A stretch of DNA of 61,573 bases from positions 1-61,573 of the forward strand of contig CACAFI010000005.1 in assembly GCA_902531755.1 (NCBI GenBank). Direction: 5' to 3'. Both the position numbers and the translations under genes were made by a program. Below, piece after piece: positions 37,919 to 48,500 of the stretch. The notes under the pieces are model-generated. The model had not been told where the DNA came from, ran no database searches, and worked only from the letters and a program-made list of their open reading frames with translations. Position 1 is the first letter of the stretch, and every line of letters starts with the position of its first letter. This DNA is from an uncultured Alphaproteobacteria bacterium (GTDB lineage: Bacteria; Pseudomonadota; Alphaproteobacteria; Rhodobacterales; Rhodobacteraceae).

Positions 37919-38872
37919 ATGAAACTCAAGATCGCATTTCAGATGGATCCAATATCAGAAGTCGACATTAATGGAGATACTTCGTTTAGATTGGCAGAGG
38001 AAGGTCAAAAAAGGGGTCATGAAATATACTATTTTAATCCCGAAAGCTTGGTCTATGAAAGTGGGAACATTATAGCGTATGGCCAGAAAATAGATATAGA
38101 TAGGGAAGCCACCCCAGTTATCTCTCTGCAAAAAGAACGGGAAATAGATTTGTCAGAAGAGATAGATGTAATTTTCCTTAGACAAGACCCTCCTTTCGAT
38201 ATGCTTTATATTACTACGACTTTTTTGCTAGAAAGACTCAAAGCTAAAACTTTAGTTCTCAATGACCCCTATTGGGTGAGAAACTCTCCGGAAAAACTGT
38301 TAGTTCTTGATTTTATAGATTTAATGCCGCCAACCGTTATTACAAGAAGCCTGAAGTCAATTATTGAATTTCGGAATAGATACAAAGATATAATTCTCAA
38401 GCCTCTTTATGGAAATGGAGGGACAGGTGTATTTAGATTGGTCAAAGGTGACAAAAACTTAAATGTTTTCTTTGAAACATTTGTAAGTATCTCAAGAGAG
38501 CCAATCATCGTACAACAATTTTTGCCAGATGTGTCTAATGGAGATAAGAGAATTATTTTGGTTGATGGAGAGCCGATTGGTGCCATCAATCGTATTCCCC
38601 CTCAGGATGATATTCGATCAAATATGCATGTTGGAGGAACCCCTACAAAGTCAAACTTGACTGAAAGTGACATTGAAATATGTAATAGACTCTCACCCGT
38701 ATTGAAGAAGAAAAATTTATTTTTTGTGGGTATAGATGTAATTGGTCAACATTTAACAGAAATAAATGTGACTTCTCCTACGGGCTTACAAGAACTAGAG
38801 CGCTTCGAAAACAAGAATTATGCTCGAAAAATTTGGGAAGGTGTTGAGAAAAAATGGAAAAGCGATCAATAG
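37919..38872 (+). CDS. gshB: Glutathione synthase
   Basis: ATP-grasp ligase adding glycine to gamma-glutamylcysteine. The 317-residue protein begins KIAFQMDPISEVDINGDTSF (family pattern), then IFLRQDPPFDMLYITTTFLLE, the ATP-binding glycine-rich loop KPLYGNGGTGVFRL, VQQFLPDVSNGDKRIILVDG and the metal-binding TEINVTSPTGLQEL. The rsmI-gshB neighbourhood is common in Proteobacteria. Its last 19 bp overlap the start of the queuosine-precursor transporter gene. Confidence 0.96.
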   Translation: MKLKIAFQMDPISEVDINGDTSFRLAEEGQKRGHEIYYFNPESLVYESGNIIAYGQKIDIDREATPVISLQKEREIDLSEEIDVIFLRQDPPFDMLYITTTFLLERLKAKTLVLNDPYWVRNSPEKLLVLDFIDLMPPTVITRSLKSIIEFRNRYKDIILKPLYGNGGTGVFRLVKGDKNLNVFFETFVSISREPIIVQQFLPDVSNGDKRIILVDGEPIGAINRIPPQDDIRSNMHVGGTPTKSNLTESDIEICNRLSPVLKKKNLFFVGIDVIGQHLTEINVTSPTGLQELERFENKNYARKIWEGVEKKWKSDQ

Positions 38873-39498
38873 ATAACAAAACCATATTTATAGCAATTAT
38901 TATGATGGCTTTAGTGGTCATGCTTTCCAATGTATTGGTCCAGTTTTATCTAGGTGCTTTCTTAACTTATGGAGCTTTTACCTATCCAATAGCTTTTCTG
39001 ATTAATGACGTTGTAAATAAATTAGAAGGTCCGAGAAGAGCAAGGCAAGTAATTTTTTGGGGTTTTGTCGTCGGTGTTATATGTTCCTTAATTGGTAGTC
39101 AAATAGACGGCGAGTTTGGTCCTTTGGTTACCTTAAGGATTGCTGTAGGCTCAGGTCTTGCATTCTTGATTGCGCATTTTAGTGACACATATGTCTTTCA
39201 TTTTTTTAGAAAATTAAGATGGTGGGTTCCCCCTTTGGTGTCATCAACAGTGGGCTCAGCTCTTGATACATTTATATTCTTTTCAATAGCATTTTCCACA
39301 ATATTTGTATTTATTGAACCGCAAAATGATATAGCGTGGGCGAACGAGGTATCAGCGCTGTTGAACTTCTTTCCCATAGACGCTCCTTTTTGGATAAGTA
39401 TGGCTGTGGCTGATTTCATGGTAAAATTAGCTCTGGCATCGTTATTCTTGGTTCCATTTAGAAGGATAGTTTTATCAGCTCATCAAATAAATGCATGA
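38854..39498 (+). CDS. yhhQ: Queuosine precursor transporter (YhhQ/VUT family)
   Basis: Inner-membrane importer that salvages 7-deazaguanine precursors (preQ0 or preQ1) for tRNA queuosine. The 214-residue protein has six hydrophobic helices and the family features LSNVLVQF, YGAFTYPIAFLINDVVNKL, GPRRARQVIFWGFVVGV and the late SSTVGSALDTFIFFSIAF with the conserved D and TFI. The start overlaps gshB by 19 bp. No queuosine synthesis gene is in the window, so whether this bacterium salvages only or also synthesises cannot be told here. Confidence 0.85.
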   Translation: MEKRSIDNKTIFIAIIMMALVVMLSNVLVQFYLGAFLTYGAFTYPIAFLINDVVNKLEGPRRARQVIFWGFVVGVICSLIGSQIDGEFGPLVTLRIAVGSGLAFLIAHFSDTYVFHFFRKLRWWVPPLVSSTVGSALDTFIFFSIAFSTIFVFIEPQNDIAWANEVSALLNFFPIDAPFWISMAVADFMVKLALASLFLVPFRRIVLSAHQINA

Positions 39499-39500
39499 CA

Positions 39501-39968
39501 TTAGCTTTGCTTCAATAGCCTTGATTTTTCTCTTTGCCAATCTCTTTTTTTCTCGGTTTGTCTCTTGTCGACTATCTTTTTTCCTTTGGCAATACCAATT
39601 AAAAGTTTAACTTTTCCTTTTTCGTTTAAGTAAAGTTTTAGAGGAACAAGCGTCATCCTTTCCCTACTTAAATTTACCCACAGTTTTTTCAGCTCCTTTT
39701 TATTGATGAGCAGTTTGCGTTTTCTTCTTTCTTCATGACCAAATATTTTTGAATTACTGTGGAGAGGTATATAACAGTTAATCAGCCACAACTCACCTTC
39801 CTCAATGCTTGCATAGCTTTCAGCAATAAGACCCCCGCTATTTCTTAGGGATTTTACTTCTGAACCGACCAAAACCACACCACATTCAAGTGTCTCACCA
39901 ATCTCATAGTTGTACCTAGCTTTACGATTTTCGGCAAGTGATTTGGATAATACTTTTTTTTTACTCAT
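39501..39968 (-). CDS. smpB: SsrA-binding protein SmpB
   Basis: Binds tmRNA and brings it to stalled ribosomes for trans-translation. The 155 residues show [33 protein letters not shown], the SmpB core, with [23 protein letters not shown] and the basic C-terminal tail [26 protein letters not shown]. Its ATG overlaps the end of dapA by 8 bp. A run of nine A follows the start but the frame is intact. tmRNA itself is not in the window. Confidence 0.96.
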   Translation of the reverse strand: MSKKKVLSKSLAENRKARYNYEIGETLECGVVLVGSEVKSLRNSGGLIAESYASIEEGELWLINCYIPLHSNSKIFGHEERRKRKLLINKKELKKLWVNLSRERMTLVPLKLYLNEKGKVKLLIGIAKGKKIVDKRQTEKKRDWQREKSRLLKQS

Positions 39969-40848
39969 CGGAAGCGGAGATTAAACCAGCAGTATGCATA
40001 GCTGATTTTATCTGGCTCTCTGTCTCAGTAGATATTGTACAAAGTGGTTCTCTCACTTCATTTTGACATTTCCTAAGTAGGCTCAGGGCGTATTTAGTCG
40101 GTGCTGGGCTTGGCTCTGCAAAAGCGGCACGGTGAAGGGGAAGCAGTTTATCCTGATATTCAAGCGCGCTTTTATAATTTCCAGCCAGCATCGCATCTTG
40201 AAAAAGTGCTGAAAGTTTTGGAGCAATATTTGCAATTACCGAAATGCAACCGACCCCACCATGCGCATTAAACCCTAGTGCGGTGGCATCTTCGCCAGAC
40301 AATTGGAGAAAATCCTTTCCACACGTTTCTCTGGTGTCAGAAACCCTAGAGACATCACCAGTTGCATCTTTGACCCCTATAATTCTTGGCAATTTAGATA
40401 ACTGACCCATAGTATCAGGGTTCATATCAATTATTGATCGACCTGGAATATTATAAATTATAATAGGCAAATTCGAGTTATCATGCAGTATTGTATAATG
40501 ATTGAGAAGACCTTTTTGATTTGGTTTGTTGTAGTATGGGGTAACTACTAACGCTGCATCAGCTCCTACTTTTTCAGAAAACTCCATAAGTTCTATAGAT
40601 TCGGCTGTACTATTGGAGCCTGCACCAGCTATTATTGGTATCCTCTTTCCTGAGAACTTTATTATTGCTTCCACAACCTCCTTATGTTCTTGATGACTAA
40701 GTGTCGGAGACTCACCAGTTGTTCCAACGGCCACTATTGCAGAACTACCTTCACTGATATGCCACTCAACTAAATTCTCGAGTGCAGAAAAATCAACTTC
40801 TCCATTTTTAAACGGAGTTATCAGTGCAGGGATGGAACCTTTGAACAT
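39961..40848 (-). CDS. dapA: 4-hydroxy-tetrahydrodipicolinate synthase
   Basis: First committed enzyme of lysine and diaminopimelate synthesis, joining aspartate semialdehyde and pyruvate. The 295-residue protein starts [37 protein letters not shown] is the phosphate/pyruvate loop, [13 protein letters not shown] carries the conserved tyrosine, IYNIPGRS follows, and [12 protein letters not shown] holds the Schiff-base lysine. The frame is open 17 codons further upstream, but ATG 40848 fits the family start and has AAGG with normal spacing. Divergent from slt across 147 bp; smpB follows with an overlap. Confidence 0.95.
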   Translation of the reverse strand: MFKGSIPALITPFKNGEVDFSALENLVEWHISEGSSAIVAVGTTGESPTLSHQEHKEVVEAIIKFSGKRIPIIAGAGSNSTAESIELMEFSEKVGADAALVVTPYYNKPNQKGLLNHYTILHDNSNLPIIIYNIPGRSIIDMNPDTMGQLSKLPRIIGVKDATGDVSRVSDTRETCGKDFLQLSGEDATALGFNAHGGVGCISVIANIAPKLSALFQDAMLAGNYKSALEYQDKLLPLHRAAFAEPSPAPTKYALSLLRKCQNEVREPLCTISTETESQIKSAMHTAGLISASDE

Positions 40849-40995
40849 TATTTTAACCTTTTCAATATTTACAATTGTAACATAATATATAGGAAACAAA
40901 AATTCGCAAGATTCATAATCTCGTTCCTAAAACTCTGAGTTTACAATGCTGGATTTTTTTCAGATAACCAAATCAATATAGGTAAAATCCTTATT

Positions 40996-43083
40996 ATGAA
41001 AAAATTGTTTTTGCTAAGGCTGGTTTCAATTCTTGTTTTTTTTAAGGCAGGCATGGCCGAGGATTTGGAAGATTACATAAATAAACGGCATGTAGAAGTT
41101 TTAGTAGAAGCACTCAAGTATTCTGATGCAAGTATGTTTGAAGAGGCAACAAATGAAATAAAAAACACAGGTAATGAAAATTTGTTGTTGTTTATCAAAT
41201 GGCTTAAATTACGTGAGGGTAAAGGAAATTTCACCGAATATTCCGAGTTTTTGAAATATCATGAACATTGGCCACAACAGCGTTTATTAAAAAAACTCGG
41301 AGAGCTTTCTATTGATGAAAGTGTTGAAAGAAGAGAAATACAAACATTTTTCAAAGTTGGTGCAGTTTGTAGAAAACTCAAAGAGGTTTCATCTCGTTTA
41401 TATGATGACGACTGCCTTCCCCAGACAGCCCAAGGCTCGATAGCTCTCCTGCGGATACTAGACGCTAATACTAATAAAGAATTATTTAATGAAGTTTTAG
41501 AAAAGCTAGTTGTTAGGCAAAAAGTGACAGATAAACAATGGAACTATCTAAAAACTTATCACAAAAGTAAATTAGCTGAGACGGCTACCCTGAGATTTAA
41601 ACACTTTAAGAAAACATCTGACCTAAAGGAGTTGGATAGAATTTCAATTTTTTTAGATGAAAAGGAATTGAAAATTTTAAAGGATATAACAAAGTATAAA
41701 AAAACAAAAAAACTGTCTAAAAATTTCAAGTATAAAGGACGAGACTTCAATGATGTAGGGGTAGCATATGATTATATCTCTCTTTTGAGGAGATCTAGCC
41801 AATTTGATTTGGCTCAAAAGCTTATTAGAAAAAATTCATCAAGGCATTTTGATATTCTTGAAGATGAAAGATGGCTTCAAATTAAGCAAATCTACTCTCT
41901 AAGAGCGCTAAGAGGAGGATATGCTAACAGAGCTTATGAAATAGCAAATACCAAATATAATTTTTTCGACAATCCAAACTCTCTAAGCGATTTTCTTTAT
42001 CTTGAATGGTTGGCCGGTTTTATTGCTTTAGAATTCTTAAATGACTCTAAATTAGCGAAGAAACATTTCTTAAATTTCTTTACATTACTAAAAGAGTGGA
42101 AAGAAAAATCCAATTATCTAAATGAAATTGGTTATCAAAAAGATATAATTTCACATGACATCGCTAGCGCTAGAATTGGTTATTGGCTTGGAAGAACCTT
42201 TATACAATTGGGCGACAAAAAGAGTGCTCAGGAATTCTTTGCGTTATCGGCAAACTATGATTATTCCTTTTATGGTCAGCTTTCTCTCGAGAGGTTGAAG
42301 ATAAACCCTAGCCCGCGTTACATCACAAAAAAAGATAGCAAAGATTTTAAGATAAATAATCAAAAAGATTTAATTGAGGTAGGTGCCAGTCTATATTTTG
42401 CGGAAAGGGGTGTTTTATCTGATTATATATTTGGACATTTGGCTAAGGACCTATCAGAGCCAGAAAAATATAAGCTTTCTCATATCCTTCATGACGCTGG
42501 ATTTATAAAGGGTTCGCTGACAGTCGCGAAAAAGTCAACAGAAAAAGGAAATCCCTTATATAGTGAATTGTTCCCTACCAGTAAAGATTTTGCATTTGAC
42601 CAGAATGTTGATAAGTCGCTGGTTTTATCGGTAATAAGACAAGAAAGCGAGTTTTTTAGAGCCGCAAAGTCAAGAACAGGGGCGCTTGGTTTAATGCAAC
42701 TAATGCCCAATACGGCAAAAGAAGTGGCTAGAAAACTAAAAATAAAATACCAAAAGTCAAAGCTCATTACCAATGAGAATTATAATATTCGCTTAGGTTC
42801 ATATTATTTGAACTACTTATTAAAAAGATACGAGGGAAGCAAAGTTCTTACCTTAGCAGCCTATAATGCCGGTCCCGCAAATTTGAAAAAATGGTTATCT
42901 AATATGGGAGACCCAAGAAAAAGAGGTGTTGACCCCCTAGTATGGATTGAATTGATACCCTATCCAGAAACAAGAAATTATATAAAGCGTGTATTGGAAG
43001 CAATTTGGATTTACGATAGTAAGCTCTCTGGATCAATTGAAAAGCCAAACTTGGCAAAAAAATATTTTGGTCATCGTTTTTAA
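40996..43083 (+). CDS. slt: Soluble lytic murein transglycosylase (Slt70 type)
   Basis: Periplasmic enzyme that cleaves peptidoglycan glycans to 1,6-anhydro products. The 695 residues have a signal peptide (KKLFLLRLVSILVFFKAGMAED), a long helical U-shaped region of about 500 residues, and the C-terminal SLT domain (about 540-670): VIRQESEFFRAAKSRTGALGLMQLMP with catalytic E550, followed by YLNYLLKRY, TLAAYNAGPANLKKWL and YPETRNYIKRVL. Placement beside dapA is common in alphaproteobacteria. Confidence 0.95.
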   Translation: MKKLFLLRLVSILVFFKAGMAEDLEDYINKRHVEVLVEALKYSDASMFEEATNEIKNTGNENLLLFIKWLKLREGKGNFTEYSEFLKYHEHWPQQRLLKKLGELSIDESVERREIQTFFKVGAVCRKLKEVSSRLYDDDCLPQTAQGSIALLRILDANTNKELFNEVLEKLVVRQKVTDKQWNYLKTYHKSKLAETATLRFKHFKKTSDLKELDRISIFLDEKELKILKDITKYKKTKKLSKNFKYKGRDFNDVGVAYDYISLLRRSSQFDLAQKLIRKNSSRHFDILEDERWLQIKQIYSLRALRGGYANRAYEIANTKYNFFDNPNSLSDFLYLEWLAGFIALEFLNDSKLAKKHFLNFFTLLKEWKEKSNYLNEIGYQKDIISHDIASARIGYWLGRTFIQLGDKKSAQEFFALSANYDYSFYGQLSLERLKINPSPRYITKKDSKDFKINNQKDLIEVGASLYFAERGVLSDYIFGHLAKDLSEPEKYKLSHILHDAGFIKGSLTVAKKSTEKGNPLYSELFPTSKDFAFDQNVDKSLVLSVIRQESEFFRAAKSRTGALGLMQLMPNTAKEVARKLKIKYQKSKLITNENYNIRLGSYYLNYLLKRYEGSKVLTLAAYNAGPANLKKWLSNMGDPRKRGVDPLVWIELIPYPETRNYIKRVLEAIWIYDSKLSGSIEKPNLAKKYFGHRF

Positions 43084-43118
43084 ATTTGAATAAAAGTTAA
43101 GTTGATCAAAGCAGTTAT

Positions 43119-44009
43119 TTATTCCTTAAATTTTTTGTTTTTTAGATTTTCGGCAATGTTGTCGAGTAAGTATGAGTAAATACCAGCAAATATAACGATC
43201 GAAGAGCCTAATATGATAGGCCAGGTTATACTTTCGTTAAATATTAGAACTCCAATTATACCAGCGAAGACCAAGTGGAAATAGGCAAATGGTTGAATAA
43301 CGGTTGCTTCTGCGAACTCGAATGCTTTGATAAGTGTGAAATGACCGACGATACCCAAAATACATAATATTAACATTAAGAAAATATCTGATTTTTCAAT
43401 AGGTATAATATAAAATGGAGCTATAAGTGTTGAGAAGAAAGCTCCAATCAATCCTGTCCAAATTAAACTTGTATAACTACTGTCACTAAAACTTGCCATC
43501 CTAGTTAAAACTCCATACAGGGCAAATAAGAACGCTCCAATCAATGGAATAATTGAGTGCATTTGAAACACGTCTCCACCGGGTTTAACAATGATCAATA
43601 CGCCTAAAAATCCTACAAGTACTATCGCTAGTTTCAGCTTTGTAAGCGCTTCTCTTAAAATAAAGTATGAAAAGATTACGACCATTAAAGGATAGCTAGA
43701 AAAAATTGCAGATGTAGCAACTAAGCCGACTATAGTGAAAGAGTATACAGTTACAAATATTTCGGCTACTAAAATACTACTTCTTAAAACCTGTAGGAGT
43801 GGTCTTTTGCTTAATAAACGGGAGCGCGATTCCTTGAATAAAAAAAAGTACAAAAAAATTCCTGCAGCTAATGCCCAAAATCTTAGTATAATGGTCAACA
43901 TCACAGAGTATTTTTCAGCAAGATATCTTGAGAGACCATCTTGTGTAGCAAAAACTAAAGTAGCAATCAGCATGAGAGCTATGCCTATTCTAACGTTCTG
44001 ACCAGTCAA
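43119..44009 (-). CDS. EamA/DMT family transporter
   Basis: Inner-membrane permease of the drug/metabolite transporter superfamily. The 296 residues contain two EamA repeats (about 8-140 and 150-285), ten hydrophobic helices, with LIATLVFATQDGLSRYLAEKYS at the start of the first and AFEFAEATVIQPFAYFHLVFAGIIG in the second. Substrate unknown. The only start covering the family N-terminus is TTG 44009, directly after the stop of the dehydratase gene upstream, without an evident ribosome site; a later ATG (at 43973-43975) would cut into the first helix. Confidence 0.85.
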   Translation of the reverse strand: MTGQNVRIGIALMLIATLVFATQDGLSRYLAEKYSVMLTIILRFWALAAGIFLYFFLFKESRSRLLSKRPLLQVLRSSILVAEIFVTVYSFTIVGLVATSAIFSSYPLMVVIFSYFILREALTKLKLAIVLVGFLGVLIIVKPGGDVFQMHSIIPLIGAFLFALYGVLTRMASFSDSSYTSLIWTGLIGAFFSTLIAPFYIIPIEKSDIFLMLILCILGIVGHFTLIKAFEFAEATVIQPFAYFHLVFAGIIGVLIFNESITWPIILGSSIVIFAGIYSYLLDNIAENLKNKKFKE

Positions 44010-44837
44010 TTATGATGCCACTGAAGACATGGACAAAATGCCAAACTTATCGGTAATCCAAAACTCTCCAGAATCTGAAGCGTTAATAGTAAATTCATCG
44101 GAGACAAATATTGGGTTTAGTGCTCTAAATTTAAAAAACTGTAACCTTCCCTCAAACCTCTGATCTGCAGCACCAATCAAATTTTGAGCTAGTAATGGGC
44201 CATGAACGACTAGTGAAGGGTAGTATTCCACAGTTTTGCAATAATCCAAATCATAGTGAATTCGATGACTATTCATGGTTAAAGCAGAATATTTAAAAAG
44301 TTGATTTTCAGTATACTTCCTATTTAAACAATCCTCAGAGAGTTTGTCGTGCGGCTTGGGTACGCTCTTATCAAATTCTGTGCGGACGGGAAGATATATG
44401 AGGCTTTGCCGTTCGATCAAAAGTGTTGTTTCATCATTTTTCAATTCATTTTTTATTCCAATTATACAGAAGTCGCCTGAATTACCTCTTTTATAATTTA
44501 TACTTTCAAGCGTAATAATTCTTGTTATTTCCATTCCGATCAATAGTGGCTCAAAAAAATTAATTTCACTTCCTCCCCACATTCTTCTAGGGAAGCCAGT
44601 ATCCGGAATTATGTTGTTTCCTGGTTTAATGTGGCCATCTAAACCGAGAAGCTTATCTTGAGCAGTTTCCCAACAAAAAAACCAATGCCAATACTTAGGG
44701 AGAGGTTCACCTAACTTTAATTCAAGTTTATTTATTTGGAAAAAGTCCTTAGCAACGCGTGATCTTGCTATATCAACAGTATCCTTAATCACTTTTCGTT
44801 TATGTAAATTTTTTCTAATCTCTTCTTGTGTGAGCAT
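44010..44837 (-). CDS. MaoC/HTD2-like acyl-CoA dehydratase (hydratase)
   Basis: Hot-dog-fold hydratase/dehydratase acting on an acyl-CoA. The 275 residues have an N-terminal FAS1-like dehydratase domain (about 5-160, HWFFCWETAQDKLLGLDGHIKPG and FPRRMWGGSEINFFEPLLIGMEI) and a C-terminal hot-dog (about 175-275) with YSALTMNSHRIHYDLDY and YPSLVVHGPLLAQNL, the catalytic region of the mesaconyl-C4-CoA and itaconyl-CoA hydratase group. Its relation to the true mesaconyl-CoA hydratase at 15 kb is distant. It is adjacent to the EamA gene (0 bp), so likely cotranscribed; the pathway is unknown. Confidence 0.72.
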   Translation of the reverse strand: MLTQEEIRKNLHKRKVIKDTVDIARSRVAKDFFQINKLELKLGEPLPKYWHWFFCWETAQDKLLGLDGHIKPGNNIIPDTGFPRRMWGGSEINFFEPLLIGMEITRIITLESINYKRGNSGDFCIIGIKNELKNDETTLLIERQSLIYLPVRTEFDKSVPKPHDKLSEDCLNRKYTENQLFKYSALTMNSHRIHYDLDYCKTVEYYPSLVVHGPLLAQNLIGAADQRFEGRLQFFKFRALNPIFVSDEFTINASDSGEFWITDKFGILSMSSVAS

Positions 44838-44881
44838 TTTATTTGACCAAAATGATATTATCTAATGGCATTCCAGAAGCG

Positions 44882-45439
44882 TTATATTGAAGATTGTGCA
44901 AGAAATTTTTCTAACAATTTATTTAGTAACTCATTAGATTTTTCATCAGTAAGGTCTCCAACCTGATTAAAGGCTCTGCTTGAGTGACCAATTAAAACCT
45001 CAGGAGACTGTATTATGTTGCAGTCAAAGGGGGTAAGGCACATTCTTAGCATGTATTGAGATCTTTCTCCGCCAGATCGCCCATCGGTAGCGGAAACGAT
45101 CGCTATAGTTTTTGACGTAAAAGGGTTGGGCTTTAATCTGGACATCCAATCAAAGCAATTTTTTAACGCGCCAGAGATACCCTTATTGTATTCTGGTGTT
45201 GATATTATTATTCCTGAAGCTCGGCTAAGCATATCTCCAAGTTTTAAAACACTCTCTGGCATACCCTTTTCCTTCTCCAGATCATCGTTATAAAGGGGAA
45301 TATCAATATTACCGAATGAAAAATGAACGCCATCATTTATCAGTTTAATTTTTTTTTCTGTGTATTTTAATAGTTTGGTGTTTGAGGACGCTTTTCTGAG
45401 TGAGCCAGAAAGTCCAACTATTGTCGTAGATTTTATCAT
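44882..45439 (-). CDS. NADPH-dependent FMN reductase family protein
   Basis: Flavodoxin-fold flavin/quinone reductase of about 185 residues. FMN phosphate-binding loop GLSGSLRKASSNTKLL (about 9-24) and the second flavin contact IISTPEYNKGISGALKNCFDWMSR are clear, as is SATDGRSGGERSQY. Members reduce FMN, quinones, azo dyes or chromate; the substrate cannot be read from sequence. It is 44 bp upstream of the dehydratase gene on the same strand, and divergent from smc. Confidence 0.85.
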   Translation of the reverse strand: MIKSTTIVGLSGSLRKASSNTKLLKYTEKKIKLINDGVHFSFGNIDIPLYNDDLEKEKGMPESVLKLGDMLSRASGIIISTPEYNKGISGALKNCFDWMSRLKPNPFTSKTIAIVSATDGRSGGERSQYMLRMCLTPFDCNIIQSPEVLIGHSSRAFNQVGDLTDEKSNELLNKLLEKFLAQSSI

Positions 45440-45577
45440 GCTATTTTCCGGCCACTTTGAATGTGAGTTTTGCTGTAGTGTCGCAAAGATTGGGTTGTAT
45501 TTTTTATAGTGATTTATTTATAACTGAAGGTTATAAGGTTGATAATCAAATTTTTCAAATAAAAAGGAAGAGTTTTT

Positions 45578-48500
45578 TTGGATATTACAAAACTTCGACT
45601 TCTAGGATTCAAGAGCTTCGTAGATTCTACGGAGGTGGAAATATTGCCAGGGCTCACAGGAATAGTAGGGCCTAACGGTTGTGGTAAATCAAATATTATA
45701 GATGCATTCCAATGGTTGATGGGTGAGAGTAGACCATCTTCAATGAGGGCATCTGGAATGGAAGACGTGATCTTTGCCGGTGTAGAAGGAAGAAGCCCAA
45801 GGAACTTCGCTGAAGTTACTTTAGAAATTGATAACTCTGAGCAAAAAGCTGCTAGTGAATTCAACCGACACAAAGAAATTGAGATATCGAGAAAGATTAC
45901 AAGAGAAATAGGTTCGTCCTACCGACTCAATGGGAAAGAAGTAAGAGCACGCGATGTACAGACTCTATTTGCGGATTTTTCATCAGGTTCTAATTCTTCA
46001 AGCCTTATTAAACAGGGGCAGATTACAGAGCTTTTAAACATGAAGCCTAAAGACCGAAAAAAAATTTTAGAAGAGGCGGCTGGAATTTCAGGACTTTACC
46101 ATCGTCGTCATGAGGCACAATTAAAACTTAACGGAGCGGAGAGAAATCTCGAAAGACTTCAAGATTTAATTTCTCAACTTGAGGTGCAGTTGAAGACCAT
46201 CGAAAAGCAAGCACGAGAGGCTGAAAGGTATGCAAAGTTATCTAAAGAAATTAGAACACTTAAAGGGCTGTTGTTACTAAAACAATATTTGAGTTTGAGA
46301 TCTGATATCAACTCCGTTAATGCATCTTACACTGAAAATTTGAAAATACTATCCCGTCTAGAGACTGAAGATCGTGAGCTTGAAAAAAAAATCGATAATG
46401 AAAATGGAAACCTCTTAAAACAAAAATTAGATGTCGAGGAAAAATCAGAAGCCCATCAAAATACTCTATTAGAACGACAAGTTGTGTTGAATGAAATTAA
46501 CTTATCAGAGAGAAAAGCTAACGAATTACAAAATCAATTGACACAAAGCGAAGCTGATTTGCAGAGAGAAGATCAGTTGACGGCAGATGCACAGAGTAAT
46601 ATGGCGGATCAAAACAACCTATTGCAGGAATTAGACGAAAAACTGAATGACGTTGATGAAAAAATTGAGAATCAAAAGGAAGCAATAGAACAAAACAACG
46701 AACGCATGCAAGCAGTAGACAACAGCTATAGCTCCCTAAGAGATAAGTTGAATGAGTTGAGTGCTGAAAAAATTCTGAATGAAAAAAGGAAAGAAGAACG
46801 TTTATCTAATCTTTCAGACTTAAATAGAAGTGTTGAAAAGCTAAATGATGCATTAGAAAAATTAAAGAGTGCTGAACAACATGAAATCAAGAAACTTGAA
46901 GACCTTATGAAGGAACAAGATAATCTTAAATCTAGATACCAAATTGACGCCAAAAATTTTTCTCAAAAAGAAAAAGATTTTCAAAAAAACCAGGAGGAGA
47001 TTGCATTAGTTGATAACGAAATCAATAAGCTTAATGCCAGAAAGGCTGTAAATATTTCTGAGCTGGAGGCATCAAAAGGTCTTCTAAATGAGAATAGTGA
47101 TCAAAAAACTGTTTTTGATGAACTAGAAATTGAAAATGGATTTGAGCGTTGTCTAGATGCACTATTCTTTTCAGAATTAGAATACCCAGAAATAACAAAA
47201 AGCAAAATATCTGGTTGGCAAAAGGTTGGTGATATAATCGAGAATAAAATAGAAAAGAATTTTTCTGATTTAGAAAACTTATCGTCGCGTATTAAGGGTC
47301 CTGATGTTTTAAATTATCTCTTTGAGCATGTTGGAATAGTAAATTCAACCGGAGAGGGAGATAAACTCAGTAAAATGCTTTTTCCTGGTCAACAACTTAT
47401 TACAAAAGAGGGAGATCTATGGCGATGGGATGGGTTTGTAAGGTATTCGACAGGGGAAATTTCAAAAAATGCATTAAGAGTGACGAATCAAAAAAAAGTG
47501 GTCGATATACAAGGGAGCCTTAAAGAGATAGAGTCCCAACTAGATGCTTTACAAAATAAAAAGGTAATACTGGAAGAAAAAATGTCTTCACTCGGAGACT
47601 TAGAGATAGAGAGATCAAACATATCAAAAGGGGGGTCTGATCTTCAGGCCTTGGAAGGTGAAATAGCACGACATAAGAACCAGCGCGCTATCGCTAGCGA
47701 CAATATCATTTCTCTGAAGAAGAAAATCGAGGAAGAGACTGCCCAGCTCAAAAAATATCAAGAGCGTGATACTTATAAAGGGGGGTTCAATGATTTAGAT
47801 GCTGATGAAAATGAGCACCAATTACTCATTAGTAATTTAGAGGAACTGGATAAACAAAGAGAAGATTTAAGAAATGAAAAGGCAAATTTTGATAAACTTA
47901 CTGACGATAAAAACTCTTTAAGAGATAGAAAAGAAGAAATTGATCTCAATCGATCAAAATGGAAGGCTCAGTCAGAAATTGCTATTGAAAGAAAATCAAG
48001 TATTCAAGCTAGAATAGAGAATCTAAAATTAGAGATCGAAAAAACCTCATCACTTCCAAGAGATTTGGAAAATAATAAAGAGGTTATTGATAGAAAAATG
48101 GAAGTTACCGGTAAAGAGCTTGTAGACGCTCGCGATATGTTAGCTTCATCAGAAGGTAATCTTAGAAAATTACAATCCAGAAGTAAGGAACTCATAGCAG
48201 AACTCGGACTAGAGAAAGAAAATCAAGTAAGATTAACCACAAAAAAAGAGGGATTGGCTGATAATGTTGCTGAGTTAGATAGCAGAATAAATAACGAATA
48301 TAGTTTAAATTTTGATAAATTTCAGGATGAGTTTTCAAATAATCAAATGAAGGATTTTTCTCAAGCGGAAATAGAGACGAGATTAGAAAGACAAATCAGA
48401 TTTAGGGATAATCTTGGGTCTGTTAACTTACGAGCTGAGCAAGACGCAAAAGATATTAGTGATGAGCTAGAAACCATCCTATCTGAGCGAAACGATGTTG

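Noticed and set aside
39940..39968. Run of nine A just after the smpB start, as a second possible frameshift site
   Set aside because: The smpB frame is intact through the run and the protein is full length, so no slippage is needed.
43119..44009. EamA gene as a broken gene because it has no ATG at the expected start
   Set aside because: A TTG gives the full family N-terminus directly after the upstream stop codon, and both repeats are complete.
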